Shown piece by piece: positions 21,077 to 30,479 of a stretch of 42,405 bases of DNA; within the stretch, counting starts at the first letter, position 1, and the number at the start of each line of letters is the position of its first letter. Under the pieces are notes generated by a model, which was given only the letters and a program-made list of their open reading frames with translations, ran no database searches and was not told the DNA's origin. The DNA is taken from positions 6,644-49,048 of the forward strand of contig MNCI01001323.1 of NCBI GenBank assembly GCA_015680685.1, written 5' to 3'. The DNA comes from Gnetum montanum (Eukaryota; Streptophyta; Gnetopsida; Gnetales; Gnetaceae). The translations under genes were made by a program, and so were the position numbers.

Positions 21077-21480
21077 AAAATTGTGTGTTTGTTTTGTTTT
21101 AGGAATGCTACAACACATATGCTCCTTGTGAAAAAGCCTATGTACTTTCTTGTGGATGAAAGAAGCATCCTAAAGGATAAGCACATAATGGCAGGTCTAA
21201 TCCCTAGTAAGCTCATTTTTGAGTGCAACACACTAGTTCCATCCAAACTATGGGTAAGGAAGGGAGCTATTGAATTCCTAAAGTTCTACATCACTCACTT
21301 CCACATCGTGATTTGGACCAAGGTAGGCAAAGAGGTGATTCTATGATCTATAGAGGCAATCCTTCTAAGATTCTTCATTAACCTCATAGAATTAATCTTT
21401 AATCTATGATTAGATATCGAAGAGCTATTCAAGGACATCTTGGTCTACAAAAAATTCTTAAACAAGTTGTGGAAGTAGAG
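21077..21480 (+). pseudogene. Exon-like fragment, possibly FCP1/NIF-type phosphatase-like
   Basis: A pyrimidine-rich tract ending in TTTTAG (about 21084-21101) precedes a coherent frame running to 21346. It contains VDERSILKDKHIMAG and then WVRKGAIEFLKFYITHFHIV followed by IWTK. The last part resembles the RPxxxEFLxxxxxxFxVxIWT region of NLI-interacting-factor (FCP1-like) phosphatases. The catalytic DxDxT motif is not seen, so the assignment is weak. A further coherent segment (IRYRRAIQGHLGLQKILKQV) follows in another frame at about 21413-21475. The preceding AG suggests a fragment of an intron-containing gene. Confidence 0.3.
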
Positions 21481-21958
21481 AAAGTATTAGAAATTTAGTG
21501 TCAATAGCACATTACTACTGGAAATCCAGATTTCTAGGCAATGTCCAATCCTCCAAGTTCTCAAATTTTTATTGAGATGTAAGTTAGAGTTTCAAGATTT
21601 AAGAAAATATAATCTTTTATCACCTAAAAGAACTAACCTTAAACATGATTGTTTGGATTCAATGATCCAGATATGTGGAGTCCTAATCATTTAGCATTCT
21701 TGCAGAACTTGTTGCAGAATCTCTACCAGCATCGAAATTGAAGACCTTAAGTGATGTATCATTTCAATGTGTAGTACAAAGGTTTGAGACTGCATAAGTT
21801 CTAGAATGAATATAACAATTGAGGGTAGCTTCATCCATGGTAGAATAAATTCCATGGAAAAAATGTAAAATGAACAAATGGATTAAGGATTATCCTAAGG
21901 CCAAAGGATAAGTAGTAGTTAGTTTATTTTGTATGTATTTTTGTCATTTTTAGAAGTT
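21481..21958. other. No feature recognised
   Basis: Mixed AT-rich sequence with multiple stops in all frames. No tandem repeat, RNA gene or element terminus was seen. Confidence 0.3.
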
Positions 21959-22052
21959 AGATAAAAGAGAGAATTAGATAATAATGGTTTATGCATAATA
22001 ATGGTTTATCTAAAATGCATAAACCATTATTATATAATTCTCTCTTTTATCT
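21959..22052. repeat. 38-bp near-perfect inverted repeat
   Basis: The left arm (21959-21996, starting agataaaagagagaattag) and right arm (22015-22052) are complementary at 37 of 38 positions and separated by 18 nt. The spacer repeats part of the arm ('aatggtttatctaaa'). The high identity contrasts with the strong decay of everything around it, so it is probably young. It may be a foldback or MITE-like insertion, or a palindromic duplication. Confidence 0.85.
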
Positions 22053-22079
22053 AAAATGCGTAATGGAGAAAGTATGCAT

Positions 22080-23125
22080 TTTTCTAACCTCTTCAATTTA
22101 AATATTGATGAAAAAGATCAAGAAAAATAGGAGGGCAAAGATAGAGAAACAAATAAGATACTAGATTTTGAGATCCCTCCTTCACCTCTAGTAGTTGTCA
22201 CTCCACTAGCAAGCAAACTAGTTTTGAGTAATGCAAAGGTTTGTAAGTGGATCATGGAGGAGACTAGTTCCAAGATTTCCATTTCATATTACAAGTGTGA
22301 TTGATGTTACATCAAAAGCTTGTACATTAATTCTAATGATGTTAAAAATACTTAACCATTGTCTTCTCTTTAACCAAGATAAAAAGGAAAATTTTGGGCT
22401 TATTTGAAGGACAAGTAGATGATGCTAATTTGGGCTTATCTGCATGCCTCTTACATTTGAAGATCCCATCAAGGAATTTGAATATCTTGAAGGTACAACT
22501 CAGGAAATGTATAACATGCTATGTAACAAAATTATCTCTTTTCAAAACTTGTGCATGAAAATGAAAATATATTTACATAGAATAAAGGAATAAATAACTA
22601 AACTTAACACTAAATACTTTACTCTTAAAAGGAAGAACTTAGACCTAAAGGTTGAGGTTCAAAATCTAATCCTATCTGATGAGCAAATAAGCAAGGAATT
22701 AGCAAGTGTAAGGCTTAGTAATGAAAATATTACTAAAGATAAGGAGATGCCACAAGTTATGCAAGGAAAAGAAAGAGATCATCATAAAAAAATAGGAATG
22801 AAAAAGTTTCTCATGCTAATACATCCACAAGAAGTTTACCTAAATGGGAGTACACACCATATTTGAAAAACTAGCAATGAATAAGAAAAATTATGTGCTA
22901 TTACTATAGAAAATTTGGGCCTATAAATTCACATTGTTACTTATAATTAAGAAATTATAATCTAACCACTTGTTCTTATCAAAAGAAGAGTAGAAAGCAT
23001 GTCTTATAGGATAAACGGATTTGGAAACCTAAGGTGAAGAAGCAAGAAGAAGAAATGATCAAACACATTTCTCTTCACTACAACAATGGAGATACAGAAA
23101 ACAATCATAAACAAACACCTTGAAT
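22080..23125 (+). pseudogene. Ty1/copia-type gag region (coiled coil and zinc knuckle)
   Basis: The segment 22446-22560 reads LTFEDPIKEFEYLEGTTQEM; 22594-22790 reads as a charged coiled coil (YFTLKRKNLDLKVEVQNLIL, ISKELASVRLSNENITKDKE). A knuckle-like CYYYRKFGPINSHC (22896-22937) sits at the spacing of a CCHC motif C-x2-C-x4-H-x4-C, with the second Cys changed to Tyr and the His to Pro. It is followed by a basic segment and IWKPK near 23015. A coiled coil, knuckle and W-x-P-K motif in this order is typical of SIRE/Maximus-type copia elements in plants. Stops and frameshifts abound. Integrase and RT were not found between here and the purine tract at 24678, so pol is deleted or the element was non-autonomous. 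Confidence 0.5.
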
Positions 23126-23639
23126 GAGGAAAAATATATAAACAAGAATCCTAATGTCAAAAGAGGTATACATCTAATGACAATAAGGAAGGAACTCTAC
23201 AAAGGAGGACTTCACTATAAACTTACTTAAACAGGTAACTACCTAAAGCAAGCAAGGTAAGTATTGGTATATATGATTGTAACTAGAAATACTCCTTAAC
23301 TTGTATTGCTAGTTATATGGATGCTACCATTTCAGAAATTTTTTATTTGAGCATATGACTTAAACAAAGTATAGGTAAGGTATGTCTCACACTTATGGCT
23401 TTTCTTAGTTAAAATAGGTTAATCATCCTTGGTAGAAACATTCAAGATCCTCTAGTATTTCACACTCATTTTTTACTAGTCCATTTTTGTGTCTCAATAA
23501 CCTTAAGGAAAATATTCAAATCTAGATAGGAAATCTAACTATTTCAAAAATCATGGAAAATATTGAAAGAAATATCTTCTACGTTCATAAGAGAATGGAT
23601 TCAATACATCTTCCACCTCCTCTAGTAAGCTTTAGTTTT
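23126..23639 (+). other. Remnant copia-like internal sequence; no gene
   Basis: Short open stretches but no recognisable pol motif. It continues the copia-like relic up to the SINE-like insertion. Confidence 0.3.
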
Positions 23640-23720
23640 TGGAGATTCGAACTCCTCATTGGATGAAAAGTAAATGAGAGCCAGAACCTGCTATAGACTC
23701 TATAGCAACTAGGCCATCTC
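23640..23720 (-). repeat. tRNA-derived SINE head (pol III A and B boxes)
   Basis: On the minus strand, TGGCCTAGTTGCTATAG (about 23700-23716) fits an A box. A B box GTTCGAATC (23644-23652) lies within a perfect T-arm GGAG-TTCGAAT-CTCC, at normal A-to-B spacing. A long variable arm (TCATT...AATGA) and the ATGGCC lead-in resemble a leucine or serine tRNA. No complementary acceptor stem closes the molecule and the T-arm runs straight into AAAAACTAAAG, so it is not a tRNA gene. It is best read as the tRNA-related head of a SINE, or a tRNA relic. The body and tail could not be delimited. Confidence 0.55.
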
Positions 23721-24677
23721 AACCCTATGACTTAGGAAATACATTAGAATCAAAAGAACTAGTAGGAGCACCAAAACATGCTTAGGGAGAGCCCATCCCT
23801 CACATTTAGTAGCCAATACCATAGGCATTTATGTAGGGGAAGTCTTTTACAAGACTTTTCAAATGACTCTAGAGTGATAATGCACCACATTCATTTGAGC
23901 ATCATGCCATGAATAAAATTTTTGATGTAGTAGCATAGTGGGAACAAGTTGTTCCCAAAACTTATTAGCCTCAAGATACTCCATCATCCTCCAAGTAGGC
24001 TCCATTTCATGATTGTCCTCCTCCATCCACCCACTTTCAGATGAAGCTTCATCCTAGATGAGTACCAATTTCAGTGACTTCTAATGATGATGATGATGAC
24101 ATTTAGTAGATCTCCCACTATAGTACCAATAGTGATGATGATGAGGAAGAGACTATAGGCATACCCATGATTCATCTAATTAAAATGATGACACTAAGGT
24201 TAGTGGTTAATGAGACAGTGAAGGTTCCCTTTTGGGTGCTATCCAAAAGTGGGGAGAGTTTTTATGCTTGATCATAATGATTGATGACTCACAGTTTCAA
24301 TATCTATATTTTTTGGTTTTTAGCATTTGTATTTTTTGGAGACCACATGACTATTATTACATGGCTATGATTATATGGTGTTAATGATTTTATGAACATT
24401 TTTAATTTTTGTATTTTTGCATCTATTATAAGAATATAAAGTTTATGGGATACATTTCATAAACAAATATTTAGCAAACATTTGATGTGACTTATTTTTG
24501 TCAGCTCTAGAAACCATTGCTAATGGATGTATGACTATTAACTTTTAATCTAGCCTCATTTTCCATCCTTGCTACCATAGGAAATCTATTGTTTTATCTA
24601 AGCATGATTAGTTCTATATTAAAAATTATATCTATGCATATTTTATGCTAACCCATTATTCAAGTTTTTGGCATCAT
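23721..24677 (+). other. 3' internal region of the copia-like relic
   Basis: No complete ORF. A stretch near 24080-24160 encodes an acidic run of Asp/Glu codons (gatgatgatgatgac and gatgatgatgaggaagag). A purine-rich 'aaaagtggggagag' near 24246 may be an internal polypurine tract, a feature of SIRE-like elements. The rest is T-rich. Confidence 0.4.
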
Positions 24678-24692
24678 CAAAAAGGGGAAGAT
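24678..24692 (+). promoter_or_regulatory. Polypurine tract of the copia-like element
   Basis: The sequence caaaaaggggaagat directly precedes TGTTGATC, the usual start of many plant copia LTRs. It marks the 3' LTR boundary. Confidence 0.7.
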
Positions 24693-25635
24693 TGTTGATC
24701 TTTTGGTATGCCAAAACCTTGAAAAATGGAGAATTTGTTAGTATGTTTGTGAGATCTTGTAGGTCTATGGAAAGTGAATGTAACATATTAAGAAGACCAA
24801 GTTGAAAGCAAGAATCAATGAATTGGAATGCTAAAGTCCAATGAGAATATGCAAAGGTTTGAAGAAAATTACAAGAGTATGAGATGTCACAAATTCCAAT
24901 GAAGATGTCTTGGAGAATAAAAAGAATTCTTACATTGTTATAAGACATCTCTTCTAAGAAACTCTAGTCTCAAGAAAGACATCTCTTTACAACATGAGAC
25001 GTCTCAAGATAAGCCAAGACATCTTATGTAAGACATCTCATGCAAGACATCTTACCTTAAGTTAAAATATCTCATCTAAGATGTCTCAAGCCTTGACAAG
25101 ATGTCTCACCTACAAGTAGAAACGTATAGTGAGACATCTCATACTCGTAGAAGATGTCTCAACTACCATTTCTAACCATTGTATATTTTCCAATGGGTAG
25201 ATGAAGAAGAGTAAGGCTATAAAAGTAAGACATCCTTATTAAGAAATGAACAGCACTATTCATGTAATCAAGCACTCATTGTATACATCTCTAAGAAATT
25301 TTATCCTTCATTTATTTATCATTTTTTGTGTTGTTTTTTGGTTTGTTAAGCCTAAAAGTAAGGAATCAAAATTTTAGTTCATTTTCTTCCTTTATCTTTC
25401 TATTTCTTATTATAAGCCCTAAGGAACTAGGTGTGCTTCTTGAGAGAAGCCATCTTTTAAGATTCTTGAAAGCTTAAGGGGTTATGTGTGTTTCGAAGAG
25501 AAAAAACCCCTAGAGGAGCTCAAGATTTTGTAAAGGTTTTCATTTCCTTGAAATCACGTTTTGAAGGAACAAAGTCTAGAGGTGTGTAAAGATTCTACCC
25601 TTTGAGCATAGATGTATCCAAGTTGGGGAACCATG
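24693..25635 (+). mobile_element. 3' LTR of the copia-like element (truncated)
   Basis: It starts TGTTGATCTTTTGGTATGCC immediately after a polypurine tract. U3 holds a dense array of AGACATCT/AGATGTCT words (24883-25165). A TATA box CTATAAAAG lies at 25217-25225, and the transcribed part is T-rich. No clean CA terminus was found. At about 25640 the sequence changes to minus-strand gypsy gag, so the LTR is probably cut by that element or by rearrangement. Confidence 0.65.
24883..25165. repeat. Array of AGACATCT/AGATGTCT words in copia U3
   Basis: About a dozen copies of (G)AGACATCTC or its reverse complement GAGATGTCT(C) are spaced roughly 15-30 bp. The word occurs in both orientations, which distinguishes this from an ordinary tandem repeat. 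It may be a cluster of binding sites in the element's promoter. Confidence 0.65.
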
Positions 25636-26756
25636 TACATGCTACTCTGCAATAATTGGATTTCATTGGCTGGAACTTATTTAACCCTCCTTCTAAGTTC
25701 TTAAGCCTCAAGATAACTCTCCATCACTAGCTTGCTCTTATCAATAAGATCTTGGATTTCATACTTTAGATTCCTACAATTATCTATATCATATCTAGCA
25801 ATTTCGTGATAATAGAAGTACTTCCAATAGTTATACCACTTAGGCATCTTAGATTCACCTTCTTATCTTTGAGAAAGATCCATAGATAATAGTTGAATGT
25901 AATAATAGTGTGCTCTGGCTTGATTAGAGAATTTCTTCTTATTAAGATGGCCACCCCTAAGAATCTTGTCTAGGAGTAGAGAGTGTTTCATAGGTATCTT
26001 GATGTGTTGGTCTCTACTCCTTGAGGCTTGCATTACTAAGTGAAAGAGGAAGCAACTAATGGAGCATCTTTTATCCCTTAAAGAAAGAAGAAACAACTAC
26101 AGAAGTTGGTGATTCCTTCTCTTTTTTGGTAGCCTAGTTAGCCTTGTAATGGACTGACATAAATTTCTATTCATTATGTTGAATGGTTGCTTCTTCAATG
26201 CATCTGGCAGTTAGGAAAGCATCATTTATAAAGTGAATGTAGTTAATTATTGCAACATCAAAAATATCTTACAAGAAAAATTCTTTCAAATGATAAGGAA
26301 GTTTTCTTGATGTCACTATCCATTGAGAAATAAATTTATCAATGGGCATATTTATAGCTTATTCATGATAAAAAAAGACATAATTCTTGTGCTTTGGGGC
26401 ATATTAAACTTTAAGTGCACTATGAAGGTTGTTAACAATTGCTCTAGAGAGGTGATAGATCCATGTGCTAGGAACCTATACAATTTCAAAGCTCTTTCAA
26501 AACAAAAGTTTGAAAAGTGTCTCAGCACAATATGTGGATATGGAGCTAGAAGCATGCATTCATTCATGAATATGGGCACATGATTCATGGGATTTTCTAT
26601 TTCACCATTATACTTTGTAAAAGTAGGCTTCACAACTCCCTTAGGCAAGATTGGCAAAGGGATAGCAAAGCTTATGGGATTACTTAATGTTGTGACCAAA
26701 AACCTCAATTTCTGGAATGAAAAGACCAAGGATTTCTTGTGTAGGTAGTTTCTCAA
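25636..26756 (-). pseudogene. Ty3/gypsy (Tat-like) gag, copy B side
   Basis: The minus-strand frame 26756-26352 (134 codons) includes LPKGVVKPTFTKYNGEIENP and a helical capsid-type segment. The same motif occurs in the gag at 1-595 and at 6088-8290. Further down, near 25775-25830, a knuckle-like segment reads FYYHEIARYDIDNC; compared with copy 1 (C-x2-H-x4-H-x4-C) the first Cys and second His are lost. Stops and frameshifts separate the pieces. The N-terminal ~300 codons present in copy 1 are missing: the reading frame passes almost directly into LTR U5 sequence at about 26757. Confidence 0.7.
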
Positions 26757-27490
26757 CCATGAATCCCTAGGGCCTTCATGATAAAAATGGGATTCAAGGT
26801 GCCTTGGCTAATCTAGCAGATCAACCAAGGACTTAGAAGATGCAAAACATGGAAATATGAATAGATCCAAATAATCCACAAATAGTAACTTGAATTTTAT
26901 TGAACACAAAACTCAAAACTTAAAAATTTATTAGGAAGAGAATAAAGAATAATTTAGAGAAATGTGTACAAAAAATGGTGCCTAGATGAGAAAAAAAGGG
27001 GTCCACTTATACCAGAGTTCAAAGCCTGTTGAAGCCAAGAAGATCTACTCCACAATCTAGATGCCAAGCCACTCTTGATGCTATAGGACTTTCCTTCACT
27101 GCTACAACCTTGGATCTACAAATTGGTCACTACTGAGAGGTAAAAATGGGGGAATATTTGGATGCTAAATTTCTCCACACTGGGTTTGGAATCCTAGAAG
27201 TGTACTATTAACATCAAAATCCACCAAGTCTCAAGGCCTCAATGCTTCCATTTTGGGGTTCAAGAGATTGCAAGTATGGAATCTTGCTAAAAATGTCCTA
27301 GGTGGGGAGTTGCATCTGTGTAAATTGCTACTGAAATTTTCTTTATAAAACTTTTCTCAACCTTGTCTAAAAATTTGGAGCTTGCTAGAAAATTTCAGAA
27401 CCAATTGCTCTCCCTTTTACTTAAAGTTGCTAAACATTGCCCCTAAAATTGCTCGAAATTTTGAAACCTGTAAATGGTGTTGGAGTTTGG

Positions 27491-27500
27491 CTTTTATAGG
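27491..27500 (-). promoter_or_regulatory. TATA box of copy B LTR
   Basis: The minus strand reads CCTATAAAAG about 890 bp from the LTR start, after the U3 repeats. It is the counterpart of the TATA box at 4571-4580. Confidence 0.6.
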
Positions 27501-27844
27501 ATCTTTGGGCCATAAATGGGGCTATAAATTGGCTATTATTGGGCTGTAAAATGGCTCCAAAACTACTACAAAAATGGCTACAAATTTGATGTAATTTTGC
27601 TGCAAATTAGCTACCATATTTAGGTCAACTGGGCACCCAAATTTGGGGGGTTACTAAAAATAGTAAATACTTCCCCCCATGGTCATTCCATTTACTAAAA
27701 ATAGTGACCGAGGTACCCTTTCCATGATGGAGATGAATCTTCCATGCTGAGCTCTCCACCATACTTGTTAAAGTGGCTAGTCAATATTGAAGTGCATAAT
27801 TCGATGAATTTTGCTTCTTGTGGCTTCCACACTAAGGGTTTGGA

Positions 27845-27975
27845 TTTTCCACACTGGGGGAGAAACTTTCTAGGCTAAGGAAAACATTTCCAAGCTGGGG
27901 AAAAACTTTCTAGGCTAGGAAAAAAAATTTCCAAGCTAGGGGAAAAGTTTCCATACTGGGGGAAAAAGTTTCCAA
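27845..27975. repeat. 20-22-bp tandem repeat in U3 of copy B
   Basis: Six or seven units of the form tttccaagctaggggaaaag. Each unit is itself close to a palindrome (TTTCC...GGAAA). Related but differently organised words occur in the U3 of the LTR at 15349 and in the ~180-bp array. Confidence 0.65.
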
Positions 27976-28392
27976 ATTGTGCCTTTGGTCTCCACATTAA
28001 AGGGGGAAAAGTTTTCAAACCCCCCATCCTTCCACACTGGGGGTAGCTAAGATATACCCCCTAAATGTGTTTTCAATGTAGAAAAATGTCTACCTCTCAT
28101 AAAACCCATCAAAGTGCCCTTTTTGACATTCCAAAAGGCATTTTTGATCCACCCACCACCCCCCCACCTTGCCCAAAGCCCAAATATAGACACTAGGTGG
28201 CCTTTTTCACTTGGGAAATAAAGCTTTGATGACTTATGAGGAAATTTTCAGCTCCAAAAGTATAAATTATGTGAAATCGTCCATTTTGGATTACAATTTT
28301 CACATTTACAATGAAATTTTACTTCAAGTCTCATGGGGTAAAAGCTACATGTTAAGGATTAGTTATGATATGCAAAATTTTGTGGTGTTTCA

Positions 28393-28446
28393 ATGACCTC
28401 TCTTTGTTGGTGTCTAGAGGATTGACCTGAGAGGCACTAACAAAGA
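28393..28446 (-). promoter_or_regulatory. Polypurine tract and conserved hairpin of copy B
   Basis: On the minus strand the tract aacaaagagaggtcat abuts the LTR terminus. Arms 28401-28412 and 28435-28446 pair at 11 of 12 positions, the same hairpin as at 3762-3807. Confidence 0.65.
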
Positions 28447-28614
28447 ATAAAAAACACCACTACATATTATAATGCTACAATGCATAGAGGCCACATAAGA
28501 ATTAAGCTATCCAAGTCACCAATGTTTAACATTGCGGTATATGAATTTAAGGCCCCGGCAGGTCATGTTGCCAGTTTAAGGTCATAGAAGACCATTGAAA
28601 GTAGGCTCACTTGT
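28447..28614 (-). other. 3' untranslated region of copy B with 29-bp-type units
   Basis: Two 29-bp-type units (aatttaaggccccggcaggtcatg...) lie at about 28545-28600. The 45-bp repeats of copy A are absent, so this 3' region is shorter. Confidence 0.5.
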
Positions 28615-29680
28615 TAACGATCTATCAGCTACATGTAGTATGGCTTTAGATAGGAATGATTGACTCAATTGGCCAGCTCATTCCCATCCATGTTGGCCAT
28701 TCTGAATGCTCCATTTCCATAGGCTTTGGTGACAAGGAAGGGCCCTTCGCAATTGGTTGAGAATTTATCTGCATGCTCATGGATGGCCTTGAAGATGAGG
28801 TCCCCCTCCTTGATATTGCACATGGTTAAGTTATGATGATGTTGTCACTTCTACCTGTCTTGATAGTTCTTGATGTGAGCAAGTGCTTGCATACACCACT
28901 CTTCCACCAAATCTAGTGTTGTTGTTTACAACTCCTGGCTCTTCTCATCATTGATGAAGTTGATCAAGGCTACTTGAACCAATGGCACCTACAATTCAAA
29001 AGGTAAAAAAACTTCAAAACTGTAAATAAGGCTATAAGGGGTCATGCTAGTTGCCATGTGATAGGTTGTTCAATATGCCCATAGTGCATGGACAAGCCAC
29101 TCATGCCAGTTCTACTTATTATTGTTGAGCATCTTCTTGAGCAAGTTGATGATGGCCTTATTGATTGCTTCTGCTTGTTCATTGGCTTGGGGATAGTAAG
29201 GTGATGAGAAAGAATGCTTAATGCCTAGGTTGTGAAAAAAATCCTTAGTTTCTTAACTACTAAATTGAGGTCCATTATCTGTAACTATGATCATGGATAT
29301 GCCAAAATCAGTTACAATGTTATCTAGGATAAACTTACAAACTTGTCCAAATGTAATCTTCCTTAGGAGAATAGCTTCAGTCCACTTGGTAAAGTATTCA
29401 ATTGTGGTGATGATGAAGCTATGCCCTATGGTAGATTTATGTGTTATGTATCCAATAATATCCAACCCCCATCATTGAAATGACCATGTTATCTGGGTCA
29501 TATGCAACTCAGTTGGTGATACATGTATCAAGTTGTTATATCGTTGACATGTGTCGCATCGCTTAACCTTTTACAAGTAGTCATTTTTCATATAGGGCCA
29601 ATAGTAGCCTAATCATCTAATCTTAGTAGCCATGCCTCTAGGTCCCATATTTCCACCACAAAAATCCTCATGAACCTCCT
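28615..29680 (-). pseudogene. Tat-like gypsy integrase, copy B
   Basis: In minus-strand order: CDTCQRY (zinc-binding part) near 29545; ITWSFQWWGLDIIG with the first catalytic Asp near 29470; FTKWTEAILLRKI near 29380; IIVTDNGPQFSS with the second catalytic Asp near 29260. The C-terminal domain reads NIKEGDLIFKAIHEHADKFS, GPFLVTKAYGNGAFRMANMD and GNELAN, ending with LKPYYM near 28630. The ending MDGxEL...LKxYY is typical of Tat-lineage integrases. It would insert element cDNA into the host genome. Both visible core Asp residues are present, but several stops and frameshifts disrupt the frame. It is less decayed than copy A. Confidence 0.8.
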
Positions 29681-30065
29681 CTAGGACTATTCTAGCTACA
29701 GTTTTTCCTAAACACTTTAGGAGTATGCCATCATAGGACCATCAACATAATGTGTTATCACCTACAATGACATACTACTTTGAATTATTGCATATGGCAT
29801 CCTTCTGAGAAGTAGTTAGGTCCTATGAGGATTCACCACGCATAAGTTAAAATTTTGTATTTTCATACCACTCCTTGGAAGAAGCAATATGAATGAAGGC
29901 CACAAAGGTATCCTCAATGTTCTGTCTAATAGGGGTAGCATAGTCCATAGTTAAGGTGGACAACTTTCTAAACACATCTGGCATCACACAAAGGGCTAAT
30001 GTCGCAATTTCATCAGCTATGGAAATTTTTTTTCAAGGTATGTGTTGGATATCAACATCTATGAA
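29681..30065 (-). other. Linker between RNase H-like domain and integrase (copy B)
   Basis: Pol sequence that is too decayed to assign to a domain. The first ~45 bp (29670-29715) match 15300-15345 of copy A, where that copy is cut by the nested LTR. Confidence 0.4.
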
Positions 30066-30400
30066 TTATTGTAATAATTGCTTTCCTAGGTTACAGTAAG
30101 GTTGTAAGTGTCTAGCTTTGCATGCATAGACTTTGGTTACTAGGTTAACCATGAGTTGTGAATTGGCTTTGATGGCTAGGCATCTAATTCCTAGGTCATG
30201 AGCTTCTATCATCCCTCTAATCAAATCCTCATATTCTTCTATGTTGTTGGTACATGGGAATCCAAAACAATAGGCAAAGGGTTGGATTTCACTAGATGGG
30301 AATGTTATGATGGCAATAACATTGGCCCCATTGGTGGTTGAAGCTCCATCAAAGTTCATGACTTCCTCATAACCCTCGGGCACTTGGCTAACTATGTTAA
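30066..30400 (-). pseudogene. Second RNase H-like domain of Tat-type pol
   Basis: The minus strand reads FDGASTTNGANVIAIITFPS, CTNNIEEYEDLIRGMIEAHD, then LGIRCLAIKANSQLMVNLV. This pattern (DGAS, CTNNxAEYEALI, GDSQLVxNQ) is the additional plant-type RNase H found after the usual RT/RNase H in Tat-lineage elements, separate from the standard one near 30700-31000. The first Asp and the Glu are present, but the Asp of the GDSQ motif is Asn here (ANSQ), which should abolish catalysis. The 105-codon frame is otherwise open. Confidence 0.7.
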
Positions 30401-30479
30401 TGTGTTCATCAGAGAACTCATGATCGATGGCTACTTGGTCATCAACTAATGAAACTATAAGTTGTACGGCTACAGCTTA

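Larger units (their letters stand above)
26757..28392 (-). mobile_element. LTR of copy B
   Basis: On the minus strand the terminus TGAAACACCACAAAATTTTG starts at 28392 after a purine tract. U3 contains a 20-22-bp tandem repeat (27845-27975). A TATA box CCTATAAAAG is at 27491-27500. The U5/leader matches LTR copy 1 (4880-5215) and copy A (10655-11080). The inner end is uncertain within about 100 bp. Pol 3' region lies on one side and gag on the other, so this LTR joins two internal regions. Confidence 0.65.

Noticed and set aside
23640-23720. A functional tRNA-Leu or tRNA-Ser gene
   Set aside because: T-arm and variable arm are good, but the 3' side has no complement to a 5' acceptor stem and the anticodon loop is too long. 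A SINE head or relic fits better.
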